Source: Donghicola eburneus
GTDB taxonomy: Bacteria > Pseudomonadota > Alphaproteobacteria > Rhodobacterales > Rhodobacteraceae
Length of the DNA: 64,000 bases
NCBI RefSeq assembly: GCF_900115865.1
Contig: NZ_FOXY01000007.1
Span: 62,001-126,000 of the forward strand
Reading direction: 5' to 3'
Shown here: piece after piece, positions 7,468-16,134 of the stretch
Layout of the letters: each line of letters starts with the position of its first letter
How positions within the stretch are numbered: position 1 is the stretch's first letter
Program-made: the position numbers and the translations under genes
Notes under the pieces: model-generated
Told to the model about the DNA's origin: nothing
The model's database searches: none
Seen by the model: only the letters and a program-made list of their open reading frames with translations

Positions 7468-10215
7468 ATGACCGTTTTCGGAGCCCTTGGATTTTCGGCG
7501 CCTTGGTTGCTGGTGGGGCTAATTGCTCTGCCTGTTCTCTGGTTTTTGCTGCGCGCGGTGCCGCCCGCACCCATTCGCCGTAAATTCCCTGCGGTTTCCC
7601 TTTTGCTCGGACTTCAAGATGACGAACATCAGAGCGACAAGACGCCTTGGTGGCTGCTTCTGTTGCGGATGCTTGCGGTTGCTGCGGTGATCATCGGTTT
7701 GGCGGGCCCCGTCCTGAATCCTGATGCGCGGCAGAGCGGGCGCGGGCCGATTCTGGTTGTGCTAGATGCAAGTTGGGCCAGCGCGACCGATTGGCGAGCA
7801 CGGGTGGCACGGCTGGAGCCGATGCTGGCCGAAGCGGGCCGCAATGGCCGCCCCGTCGCCATTTTGCCGTTAACAGCGCCTGCACCCGTGACCTTCGCTG
7901 ATGCCGACGCTGTGATCGAGGGCTTGCCCGGTCTGGCCCCAGCGCCTTGGGAACCGCGATTTGACGTGACGCTGCCGGAGGGTGATTTCGACACATGGTG
8001 GCTTAGCGATGGTCTAGATTACGATGGACGAGCGGAATTGGTCGCGGCGCTATCCGAGCGCGGTAACCTGACTGTCTTTGATACCGCGACCACGCCCACT
8101 GTCCTGATGCCGCCCGTCGCAGATGGCGCGGAACTGACTTTGTCCGCGATGCGCTTGACCGCGGGCCCCGCTCAAGAGTTCACCATTTCCGCGCTTGGTC
8201 CTGATCCGTCCGGTGTCGAGCGCATTCTTGGAACTGGGGCGATCACCTTTGAAGCAGGCGAGGCAGAGGCCAGTACGACCATTGAGCTGCCTTCGGAGAT
8301 TCGGGCCCGCGTGACCCGCTTTTCGCTAGACGGTGTGCGCAGTTCAGGCGCTGTGACCCTGACGGACGATCGACTGCAACGCCGCGAAGTGGCCTTGATC
8401 GATGGTGGCCGCGACCGCGAGGCTTTGGATCTGTTGTCTCCGCTGCACTATCTGCGTCAAGCGCTGGAGCCAACGGCTGACCTGCTGGATGGTGGGCTCG
8501 AGGATATTCTTCTGGCGAACCCTGATACGATCATACTTGCTGATGTTGCGCGTCTGGCGCCGCAAGAAGAGGCGGAGTTGCTGGAGTGGATTGATGGGGG
8601 CGGACAACTCGTGCGTTTTGCCGGTCCGCGCCTCGCGGCCAGCGACGTGTCCCGCGATAGCGAAGACCCGTTGCTACCTGTGCGGCTGCGTGTCGGTGGT
8701 CGCAGCGTGGGTGGGGCGATGAGTTGGGGCGACCCCAAGACACTGGCGCCGTTTCCCGAGGACAGCCCTTTTGCCGGACTTCCGTTGCCAGATGATGTGG
8801 ATGTGACCTCTCAGGTGGTCGCGCAGCCTGATCCCACTCTGACGGATCGCGTCATTGCCAGTCTGAGCGACGGCACTCCTCTGGTCACGCGCAAGGCGCA
8901 CGGGGCAGGGCAGATCGTTTTGTTCCACGTGACCGCTAACGCGGAATGGAGCACGTTGCCCCTGTCCGGTCTGTTTGTGCAGATGCTCGAGCGGTTGTCG
9001 ATCTCGTCCCACACCAGCCGCCCCGAGGCCGCGCAATTGGCGGGCACCACGTGGCAACCGATGCAGGTGCTGGATGGGTTCGGCCGCTTGACCAGCGGCG
9101 ACGCGCTGCCCGGTGTGGCAGGAGAGGACCTGTTTGACCGACCGCTGGGCCCCGATCTTCGCCCCGGTCTGTATGAATCCGAGGACCGCCGTTTGTCCCG
9201 CAACTTGATCGAAGAGGACAGCGTTTTGACACCTGCCGTCTGGCCCGCCTCTGTGTCCGTTCAGCCCTTGGTTGCGCCCGATGCACAGCCGTTGGGTGGT
9301 GTATTTCTGACACTTGCCGCGCTGCTCTTGGCGGCTGATCTGATCGCGTCCTTGATTGTTGGTGGTCGTTTGCGCGGGGGGGCAATTGCAGCCATTGCTG
9401 CCTGTGCTTTGGCTTTTCAGCCGGACGTCTCTCGCGCCCAAGAGGACTTGCTACCCGTGGCGGAAGAGGAAATCTTGGCAGCAGGCGAGGTGACTTTTGC
9501 CAATGTTCTGACCGGAAATCAGAGCTTGGATACGTTGTCTCTGGCGGCAATGCGCGGACTCGCGCGAACGCTTTTTGAGCGCACGTCGGTGGAACCGAGC
9601 GACCCGCGTTCTGTTGATTTGGAAGAGGATGAGCTGTCCTTTTATCCGCTGCTCTACTGGCCGATCACACCGGATCAAACCCGCCCGTCTGATGCGGCGT
9701 ATGCGCGACTGAACGAATATCTTCGGGGCGGCGGAATGATCCTGTTCGACACCCGTGATGCGGACACCGCCCGCCTTGGGGCGAACTCGCCCGAGGGCGC
9801 CAAACTCCGCGAACTGGCTGCGCCGCTGGACATTCCCCCGCTAGAGCGCATCCCACAGGACCATGTTCTAACTCGCGCGTTTTACCTGCTTCAGGATTTT
9901 CCAGGCCGTTACAATAGTCGTGACGTCTGGGTCGAAGCCGCCCCCGAAGACGCCATCCAGATTGAGGGCATGCCGTTTCGGGATCTGAACGATGGGGTCA
10001 CGCCCGTGATCGTCGGCGGCAATGACTGGGCCAGCGCATGGGCGATTGACGATTCAGGCTACGCGATGCGTACGGTCGGTCGCGGGTATACCGGCGAACG
10101 CCAGCGCGAAATGGCGCTACGCTTTGGTGTGAACCTTGTGATGCACGTGCTCACGGGCAACTACAAATCGGATCAGGTGCACGTGCCTGCACTGCTGGAT
10201 AGGTTGGGCCAATGA
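7468..10215 (+). CDS. BatA/DUF4159 membrane protein
   Basis: A 915-residue membrane protein. The N terminus is a BatA-type double membrane anchor (hydrophobic stretches at about 9-28 and 57-78) followed by a degenerate VWA-like domain (VVLDASWAS). A middle region resembles a class I glutamine-amidotransferase-like fold without an obvious catalytic Cys. Two further membrane helices lie near residues 612-650. The C-terminal ~220 residues are a DUF4159 domain (FYPLLYWPI, GGGMILFDTRD, the VMHVLTGNYK end). It starts at the base after the DUF58 stop and overlaps the next gene by ATGA. It probably works with MoxR at the envelope. Confidence 0.88.
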   Translation: MTVFGALGFSAPWLLVGLIALPVLWFLLRAVPPAPIRRKFPAVSLLLGLQDDEHQSDKTPWWLLLLRMLAVAAVIIGLAGPVLNPDARQSGRGPILVVLDASWASATDWRARVARLEPMLAEAGRNGRPVAILPLTAPAPVTFADADAVIEGLPGLAPAPWEPRFDVTLPEGDFDTWWLSDGLDYDGRAELVAALSERGNLTVFDTATTPTVLMPPVADGAELTLSAMRLTAGPAQEFTISALGPDPSGVERILGTGAITFEAGEAEASTTIELPSEIRARVTRFSLDGVRSSGAVTLTDDRLQRREVALIDGGRDREALDLLSPLHYLRQALEPTADLLDGGLEDILLANPDTIILADVARLAPQEEAELLEWIDGGGQLVRFAGPRLAASDVSRDSEDPLLPVRLRVGGRSVGGAMSWGDPKTLAPFPEDSPFAGLPLPDDVDVTSQVVAQPDPTLTDRVIASLSDGTPLVTRKAHGAGQIVLFHVTANAEWSTLPLSGLFVQMLERLSISSHTSRPEAAQLAGTTWQPMQVLDGFGRLTSGDALPGVAGEDLFDRPLGPDLRPGLYESEDRRLSRNLIEEDSVLTPAVWPASVSVQPLVAPDAQPLGGVFLTLAALLLAADLIASLIVGGRLRGGAIAAIAACALAFQPDVSRAQEDLLPVAEEEILAAGEVTFANVLTGNQSLDTLSLAAMRGLARTLFERTSVEPSDPRSVDLEEDELSFYPLLYWPITPDQTRPSDAAYARLNEYLRGGGMILFDTRDADTARLGANSPEGAKLRELAAPLDIPPLERIPQDHVLTRAFYLLQDFPGRYNSRDVWVEAAPEDAIQIEGMPFRDLNDGVTPVIVGGNDWASAWAIDDSGYAMRTVGRGYTGERQREMALRFGVNLVMHVLTGNYKSDQVHVPALLDRLGQ

Positions 10216-12263
10216 GTTACGAAATTGCTTTTGCGCCCTTGGTGCCGCTGTGGATCGTCTATGGGGTTGCTGCGCTGGCAATCGCGATTACAGCTTTGGC
10301 TTTTTTCCGGCGTTTGTCGGGGTGGGCGTTGCGGGGCCTTGCTGTTGCAGTGATCGCGTTGGCGCTCGCTGGACCTGCGTTGCAAGAAGAGGCCAGTGCC
10401 CCCCTCAGTGATATCGTTCTGCTGGTTGAAGATCGCAGCGCGAGCCAACGTCTTTCGGACCGCGCCGTCCAGACTGCCGAAGCGGCCGAAGCTTTGGCCC
10501 AACGCCTAGCAGAGCGTCCCAACACCGAGGTGCGCCGGATCACCGTTGGCGATGGTGCGGACAACGCGGGTACACAGTTGATGACCGCCCTGACCGAGGC
10601 GATTGCCGAAGAGCCCAAGGCCCGCATCGCTGGCGCGATCTTGCTGTCGGACGGCCGCCTGCATGATCTGCCCGCCGCGCCCGATCTGCCTGCGCCCCTG
10701 CAACTCTTGCTGTCGGGCGAAGAGACGGATTGGGATCGCAGGCTGATCGTCAGTAACGCCCCCGCCTTTGCCATACTTGACGAAGAGATCACGCTGACTC
10801 TACGGGTCGAAGATCAAGGCGCTGTGCCCACAGGTCTGGGTCCGGCTGAGCTGTCGGTGTCGGTCGATGGCGCACCGGCGCGGACGGTCCGCGTCCCGGT
10901 CGAGCAGGATATGGAACTGCCGCTGACGCTGCCCCACGGGGGGCGCAACGTGATTGAGTTTAAGGTCACGGCTGTGGAGGGCGAGCTAACGGATCGCAAC
11001 AACAGCGCTTTGGTTCAGATGAATGGCGTGCGCGACCGTTTGTCGGTTCTTCTGGTCTCTGGTGTGCCCCACGCGGGCGAGCGGACGTGGCGAAACTTGC
11101 TGAAATCCGACAGCTCGGTCGATCTAGTGCATTTCACCATTCTGCGCCCGCCGGAAAAACAAGACGGCGTGCCCGTTACCGAATTGTCCCTGATCGCGTT
11201 TCCAACGCGAGAGCTGTTTCTGGACAAGATTGACGACTTCGACCTGATTATTTTCGACCGTTACAAGCGGCGGGGCATCCTGCCCGCGCTCTACTTGGAT
11301 AACGTGCGGAACTATATCGAAAATGGCGGGGCTGTGCTGGTCTCGGCTGGACCGGACTATGCGAACGTCGACAGCCTGTATCGCTCGCCCTTGGGCGAAG
11401 TGTTGCCCGGCGAACCAACCGCCCGTGTCGTCGAAGAAGCCTATTTGCCCCGCGTGACCGAGCAGGGCCAGCGCCATCCCGTAACCGAAGGCCTTGCACC
11501 AATCGAAGGGGATCCGAACTGGGGCCGTTGGCTGCGTCAGATCGAGGTGGACCCCAAGGAGTCAGACGTCGTCATGACTGGCATTGACGATCTGCCTCTT
11601 TTGTTACTGAACCGCGTGGGGGAGGGGCGCGTCGCGCTTCTGGCGTCGGATCAGGCGTGGCTCTGGGGGCGCGGTTTCGAAGGCGGCGGCCCACAGCTCG
11701 AACTACTGCGCCGCTTGGCGCACTGGATGATGGGCGAGCCCGAGTTGGAAGAGGAATCGCTGACCGCCGAAGCTGTGGGACAGCAAATCCGGATCATCCG
11801 TCGCTCGTTGGATGGGGACGTTGGGGCTGTAACGATCACTGCGCCTGACGGAACCGAGTCCGAAGTAACTTTGGAAGAGGTCTCGCCAGGTCGCTACGAA
11901 GCGCTGTTTGCGGGCAATGACATGGGCCTGTACCGTCTGGCCGAGGGGGACCACGAGATTGTCATTGGCTTGGGGCCCGCAGCGCCGCGCGAGTTTGAAC
12001 AGACTATCGCCAGCGGCGACGATCTTGGGCCTCTGCTGGCGTCGACTGGTGGCGGTGTCTGGAACATGACCGACGGCGTGCCCGCAATCCGTGATGTGCG
12101 GCCCGGCCGCCCCGCGATCGGGCGAGGATGGATCGGCCTGACCCCACGCGATGCGACCGAGGCAAGGGACATCAGCCGTGTTCCGCTGTTGCCCGCATGG
12201 GCCGTGCTGCTTGTGGTATCGATGCTCATTATCGGAGCGTGGCTCAGAGAGGGGCGCAGCTGA
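10212..12263 (+). CDS. large VWA-type membrane protein of the MoxR operon
   Basis: A 683-residue membrane protein with two N-terminal membrane helices (about 10-31 and 37-56), a VWA-like domain with a DRSAS match to the MIDAS pattern DxSxS at residues 74-78 and a later ILLSDG strand, an Ig-like stretch, a GATase1-like domain (IIFDRYKRRG, GGAVLVSAGP), and one membrane helix at the C terminus (about 661-680). The large middle would face the periplasm. It overlaps the BatA/DUF4159 gene by four bases and ends the operon. Its role is not described as far as I know. Confidence 0.82.
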   Translation: MSYEIAFAPLVPLWIVYGVAALAIAITALAFFRRLSGWALRGLAVAVIALALAGPALQEEASAPLSDIVLLVEDRSASQRLSDRAVQTAEAAEALAQRLAERPNTEVRRITVGDGADNAGTQLMTALTEAIAEEPKARIAGAILLSDGRLHDLPAAPDLPAPLQLLLSGEETDWDRRLIVSNAPAFAILDEEITLTLRVEDQGAVPTGLGPAELSVSVDGAPARTVRVPVEQDMELPLTLPHGGRNVIEFKVTAVEGELTDRNNSALVQMNGVRDRLSVLLVSGVPHAGERTWRNLLKSDSSVDLVHFTILRPPEKQDGVPVTELSLIAFPTRELFLDKIDDFDLIIFDRYKRRGILPALYLDNVRNYIENGGAVLVSAGPDYANVDSLYRSPLGEVLPGEPTARVVEEAYLPRVTEQGQRHPVTEGLAPIEGDPNWGRWLRQIEVDPKESDVVMTGIDDLPLLLLNRVGEGRVALLASDQAWLWGRGFEGGGPQLELLRRLAHWMMGEPELEEESLTAEAVGQQIRIIRRSLDGDVGAVTITAPDGTESEVTLEEVSPGRYEALFAGNDMGLYRLAEGDHEIVIGLGPAAPREFEQTIASGDDLGPLLASTGGGVWNMTDGVPAIRDVRPGRPAIGRGWIGLTPRDATEARDISRVPLLPAWAVLLVVSMLIIGAWLREGRS

Positions 12264-12270
12264 CGCACCC

Positions 12271-12639
12271 TTACTTTTTGAGTTTGACCATGTAGCGAGT
12301 CTTGCTGAGCCCGTCGCGCTTGCAGTGTAGGCGGATGTAGACCTTGTGAACGCCGTCTGGCACGGTCAAACTCGTCAGCGACCGCGTAAAAGGCTGTTCG
12401 TTGACATGGGGATGCAGCAGTTTGCGGCGCGCAATTTCATCGCCTGCGTGCGTCTCGACGATCCAGTAATTGATGTAGTGGTCCCAACCTGAGTCGGGGT
12501 GGCGTACGGTGACTTCAACACGCCAGCCCATGCCCTTGCGGGTAGTCTTGGTTGCTTCTACGACGCCCTCATCTGCGTGGGCAGGCGTGCCTAGAAGAAG
12601 GCCGATAAGGCAGGGGTAAAGCAATGAACTGATCCGCAT
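12271..12639 (-). CDS. small secreted hypothetical protein
   Basis: A 122-residue protein with a clear signal peptide: MRISS, a hydrophobic core and a GTPAHA cleavage site at about residue 22. The mature part is basic (about 100 residues) with WRVEVTVRHPDSGWDHYINYW and a beta-rich pattern, and one Cys. I do not recognise the family. The ATG at 12639 is preferred over a TTG at 12669 because it puts the signal peptide at the N terminus. It converges on the MoxR operon with only seven bases between stop codons. Confidence 0.75.
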   Translation of the reverse strand: MRISSLLYPCLIGLLLGTPAHADEGVVEATKTTRKGMGWRVEVTVRHPDSGWDHYINYWIVETHAGDEIARRKLLHPHVNEQPFTRSLTSLTVPDGVHKVYIRLHCKRDGLSKTRYMVKLKK

Positions 12640-12675
12640 GAGCGTTACCGTACCATGCGCTTTGACCAAGTGGTG

Positions 12676-13395
12676 TCACAAGCCCGTGGGCGGGGGCATT
12701 CCGTCGCTCGTGTCCATCAGGACTTGGCGCGACTTCGAGGCAAACTCGCGCCGCCATAGCACACTGACTGTAAAAATCGTCGCCGCGAACAGAGCCCAAG
12801 GGCCGAGCAACCACGCGCTGGCGCCAAGTGCAAAGTAGACCGACCGTAGGCCGCGATTGAACGCGCGCGCGGCGCTGATGTTTAAAGACGCTGACTTGTC
12901 CGCGCGAACATAAGCTGCGGGGTCATTCGGGTCGTTGGGCACGGCGGCCATTAGAACGGCGCAATAGCCAAAGAGCCGGTTGGACCACACGAACTTCAGG
13001 AACGCGTTGGTCAAGAAGACCATGATGAACAGGATTTTGATTTCCCACACCACCGCAGGCGAGGTGTCGAGCGTCAGGTCTTCTGCCACGCCTTGCAACT
13101 GCTCGGAGTTGCCAATCGCCGCGAACCCACCGCCAAGGGCAATCATACTGGCGGACGCAAAGAAACTGGTCGCCTGTCGCAAACCGCTCAGGACCGTTGC
13201 GTCAAAGATACGCGGCTGGCGTGTCACCATGTGCTTCAGCCATTCGCGCCGGTACTGGGCCATAAGTACCGAAACACTCGGGTTTTTCCCGGGGTTCTCG
13301 ATGCGCAGGCCGATGAGCAGCCAGGCGATCACCATCAAGGTGACAGCACAGAAATCTGCGATTTCAAACAGAGTGATACGGTCAAGCCAGGTCAT
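12676..13395 (-). CDS. DUF599 membrane protein
   Basis: A 239-residue inner-membrane protein of the DUF599 family. Four hydrophobic segments are seen (about 10-28, 78-95, 115-135 and 185-210). The family signature region runs from REWLKHMVTRQPRIFDATVLSGL to SFFASASMIALGG. The function is unknown. The start ATG is at 13393-13395. It lies 36 bases upstream of the secreted hypothetical gene on the same strand and is divergent from glcD. Confidence 0.88.
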   Translation of the reverse strand: MTWLDRITLFEIADFCAVTLMVIAWLLIGLRIENPGKNPSVSVLMAQYRREWLKHMVTRQPRIFDATVLSGLRQATSFFASASMIALGGGFAAIGNSEQLQGVAEDLTLDTSPAVVWEIKILFIMVFLTNAFLKFVWSNRLFGYCAVLMAAVPNDPNDPAAYVRADKSASLNISAARAFNRGLRSVYFALGASAWLLGPWALFAATIFTVSVLWRREFASKSRQVLMDTSDGMPPPTGL

Positions 13396-13488
13396 GCCTG
13401 CACTCTAGTTTGGACGCTTGGTTCTTGCCAGATGGAAAAATTGGTTATATTTTTTGACCAGACACGCCATGTCGAGAAGGAGCCCGCG

Positions 13489-14937
13489 ATGGAAATGCCA
13501 GCACCAAACCCCACCATTCTGGCAAAGAAAGCCGAATTGGTCAGGCGACTGTCCGAGGTTTTGCCAGAAGATGCGGTCATCCACGAAGAGACCGAGACCC
13601 GCGCCTATGAATGCGACGCGCTGACGGCGTACCGCTGTCCGCCCTTGGCGGCGGTTTTGCCCGCCTCGACGCAAGAGGTCTCTGACGTGCTGCGGATTTG
13701 TCATGATCTGGGGGTGCCTGTGGTGCCGCGTGGGTCGGGAACCTCGCTCGCGGGTGGGGCGCTGCCAACGGCGGATTCGGTGATCCTTGGCGTGGCGCGC
13801 ATGAACGAGGTGCTGGAGACCGACTACGACAACCGCTTTATCCGTGTGCAAACCGGACGCACGAACCTGAGCGTCACAGGCGCGGTGGAGGCAGACGGTT
13901 TCTTCTACGCGCCTGACCCGTCTTCGCAGTTGGCCTGTGCGATCGCGGGGAACATCGCGATGAATTCGGGTGGGGCGCACTGCTTGAAGTACGGCGTGAC
14001 CACGAACAACCTGATGGGCGTGACCATGGTGCTGATGGACGGCACCGTAACCGAGATCGGAGGTGCGCATCTGGACGCGGCGGGCTTGGACTTGCTGGGG
14101 GTGATCTGTGGGTCCGAAGGGCAGCTCGGTGTCGTGACCGAGGCGACCCTGCGCATTCTGGCAAAACCCGAAGGGGCCCTGCCAGTGCTCATGGGGTTCG
14201 ACACGAACGAGGGCGCGGGCGCCTGTGTGTCGGATATCATCAAGGCTGGAGTGTTGCCCGTCGCGATCGAATTCATGGACCGCCCTTGCATCGAAGCCTG
14301 CGAGGCCTTTGCCAAGGCGGGATACCCCATGTGTGAAGCGCTGCTGATTATCGAGGTCGAGGGCAGCCCCGAGGAAATTCAGCACCAGTTGGGGCTGATC
14401 AAAGAAATCGCCGCCGCCCACAACCCCGTGGACTATCGAGAGGCAGCGGACGCAGACGAGGCCTATCGGATTTGGCTGGGGCGCAAGTCAGCATTCGGCG
14501 CGATGGGGCAGATCAACGACTACATGTGCTTGGACGGGACAATCCCCGTTTCGGCCCTGCCCGAAGTTCTGCGGCGTATTGGTGAGCTGTCGAAGCAATA
14601 CGGGCTCGGTGTGGCAAACGTCTTCCATGCGGGTGACGGCAATATGCATCCGTTGATCCTGTACAATGCGAACCAGCCTGGTCAGTTGGAGCTATGCGAA
14701 GCCTTTGGCGCGGACATTTTGCGACTGTGCGTCGAAGTGGGCGGCTGTCTGACTGGCGAGCATGGGGTCGGCATCGAGAAGCGCGATCTGATGGTGGACC
14801 AGTTCGATCCGGTTGATCTGGAGGCTCAGATGGCAGTGAAGGACGTGTTTGATCCGGCGTGGCTCTTGAACCCCGCCAAGGTCTTTCCGCTGGCGTCGTC
14901 GGAGGCGCGCCGCGCTGTAAAGATCGCCGCCGAGTGA
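13489..14937 (+). CDS. glcD: glycolate oxidase subunit GlcD
   Basis: The 482-residue FAD-linked catalytic subunit of membrane-associated glycolate oxidase, which converts glycolate to glyoxylate. The FAD-binding PCMH domain contains VVPRGSGTSLAGG and CAIAGNIAMNSGGAH; the C-terminal FAD-oxidase_C domain contains NVFHAGDGNMHP and GCLTGEHGVGIEK. Start choice: ATG 13489 has AAGGAG at 13477-13482; the frame is open much further upstream but that part is antisense to the DUF599 gene and unlike the family. It is the first gene of glcDEF. No GlcC-type regulator is adjacent. Confidence 0.96.
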   Translation: MEMPAPNPTILAKKAELVRRLSEVLPEDAVIHEETETRAYECDALTAYRCPPLAAVLPASTQEVSDVLRICHDLGVPVVPRGSGTSLAGGALPTADSVILGVARMNEVLETDYDNRFIRVQTGRTNLSVTGAVEADGFFYAPDPSSQLACAIAGNIAMNSGGAHCLKYGVTTNNLMGVTMVLMDGTVTEIGGAHLDAAGLDLLGVICGSEGQLGVVTEATLRILAKPEGALPVLMGFDTNEGAGACVSDIIKAGVLPVAIEFMDRPCIEACEAFAKAGYPMCEALLIIEVEGSPEEIQHQLGLIKEIAAAHNPVDYREAADADEAYRIWLGRKSAFGAMGQINDYMCLDGTIPVSALPEVLRRIGELSKQYGLGVANVFHAGDGNMHPLILYNANQPGQLELCEAFGADILRLCVEVGGCLTGEHGVGIEKRDLMVDQFDPVDLEAQMAVKDVFDPAWLLNPAKVFPLASSEARRAVKIAAE

Positions 14938-14952
14938 ACAGAAGCTGGGTAA

Positions 14953-15020
14953 GGGGGCTGTCTGCCCCCTCTTGGGCCTAGGGCCCAATTCACCCCCGAG
15001 AGTATTTGGACAAAGATGAA
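14953..15020 (+). repeat. intergenic hairpin plus GAGTATTT-type module (copy 1)
   Basis: A hairpin GGGGGC-tgtct-GCCCCC (14953-14969) and a GGGCC palindrome are followed by a C-rich run and the core GAGAGTATTTGGACAAAG, then ATGAA. The same core recurs four more times in the window, always between genes. Here it sits inside the glcDEF operon and its end contains the glcE start codon. Confidence 0.7.
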
Positions 15021-16134
15021 TATGCGACCTGAGACAGAGGCCGAGTTGGCCGAACTGATTGCAGGGCGGGATGCGCCCGTGTGGATTCGCGGAGGCGGGA
15101 CTGCTGGGATCGTGCCGCAGGGCACGGATGTCATTGAGACTTCTGGACTGAATGGCATCTCGCTATACGAACCAGGCGCGCTGACGCTGGTGGTGAAGGC
15201 GGGCACGGCGCTCGGTGAGATTGAAGCGACACTTGCCGCCGAAGGGCAGCGGTTGGCTTTCGAGCCTGCGGATTTACGCGCTGTGCTCGGCACTGATGGG
15301 GCGCCCACGATTGGCGGTGTGGTTGCGATGAACGTGAGTGGGCCGCGCCGCATCCAAGCGGGCGCCTGCCGCGATTTTCTGCTGGGTGTGCGCTATGTGG
15401 ATGGCCTTGGCACCGCAGTTAAAAATGGTGGTCGCGTGATGAAGAACGTGACCGGCTATGATCTGGTCAAACTGATGGCGGGCGCGCACGGCACATTGGG
15501 TGTAATGACTGAAGTGTCGATGAAGGTTCTGCCTTTGCCAGAAGCGCAGGGCTGCGTTCTGATTGATGGTCTGTCGCCTGATGACGCCGTTGCTGCGATG
15601 TCGGCGGCGCTGGGGTCGCCCTATGACGTGACCGGCGCGGCGCATTTGACCGAAGGAATGGACGGCACGCCAGTGACCATGGTGCGGGTCGAGGGCTTCG
15701 GCGCGCAAGTGGACTACCGGACCGGCAAGCTGAAGGAGATGCTCGGCCGGTTCGGAGATGTGCGCGTCGAAACAAATACAGACCGTGTGACCGTCGGTTG
15801 GGGCTATGTGCGCGATCTGACGGGGTTTGTCGGGGCCAAGGGCGATCTATGGCGAATCTCAGTGAAGCCGTCTGACGGGCCCGAGGTTTTAAGGGCGATC
15901 AACGCGACCAAAGCTCAGATGGATTGGGGGGGCGGCTTGATCTGGGCTGTGGTGCCCGAGGGATCGGATGTGAGATCGCAGTTGGGTGTGGCTGGTCACG
16001 CGACTTTGGTACGGGGGGTAGGGCAAGCGCGCTTTCATCCGGAAACGCCCGTCAATGCGCGATTGGCCGAAGGCTTGCGCGCGAAATTTGATCCCAAGGG
16101 GATTTTCAACCCTGGATTGATGGGAGCCAACTGA
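15016..16134 (+). CDS. glcE: glycolate oxidase subunit GlcE
   Basis: The 372-residue FAD-binding subunit of glycolate oxidase. A PCMH-type FAD domain covers the first two thirds: VWIRGGGTAG near the N terminus and TIGGVVAMNVSGPRRI near residues 96-111, with GRVMKNVTGYDLVKLMAGAHG as a strong GlcE signature. The C terminus ends with KFDPKGIFNPGL. ATG 15016 lies within an intergenic repeat; ATG 15022 two codons on is an alternative. The stop TGA shares its last base with the ATG of glcF. Confidence 0.95.
   Translation: MNMRPETEAELAELIAGRDAPVWIRGGGTAGIVPQGTDVIETSGLNGISLYEPGALTLVVKAGTALGEIEATLAAEGQRLAFEPADLRAVLGTDGAPTIGGVVAMNVSGPRRIQAGACRDFLLGVRYVDGLGTAVKNGGRVMKNVTGYDLVKLMAGAHGTLGVMTEVSMKVLPLPEAQGCVLIDGLSPDDAVAAMSAALGSPYDVTGAAHLTEGMDGTPVTMVRVEGFGAQVDYRTGKLKEMLGRFGDVRVETNTDRVTVGWGYVRDLTGFVGAKGDLWRISVKPSDGPEVLRAINATKAQMDWGGGLIWAVVPEGSDVRSQLGVAGHATLVRGVGQARFHPETPVNARLAEGLRAKFDPKGIFNPGLMGAN

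Noticed and set aside
13093-13488. N-terminal extension of GlcD by 132 codons
   Set aside because: It is antisense to the DUF599 gene, has no similarity to the family, and ATG 13489 has an AAGGAG site.
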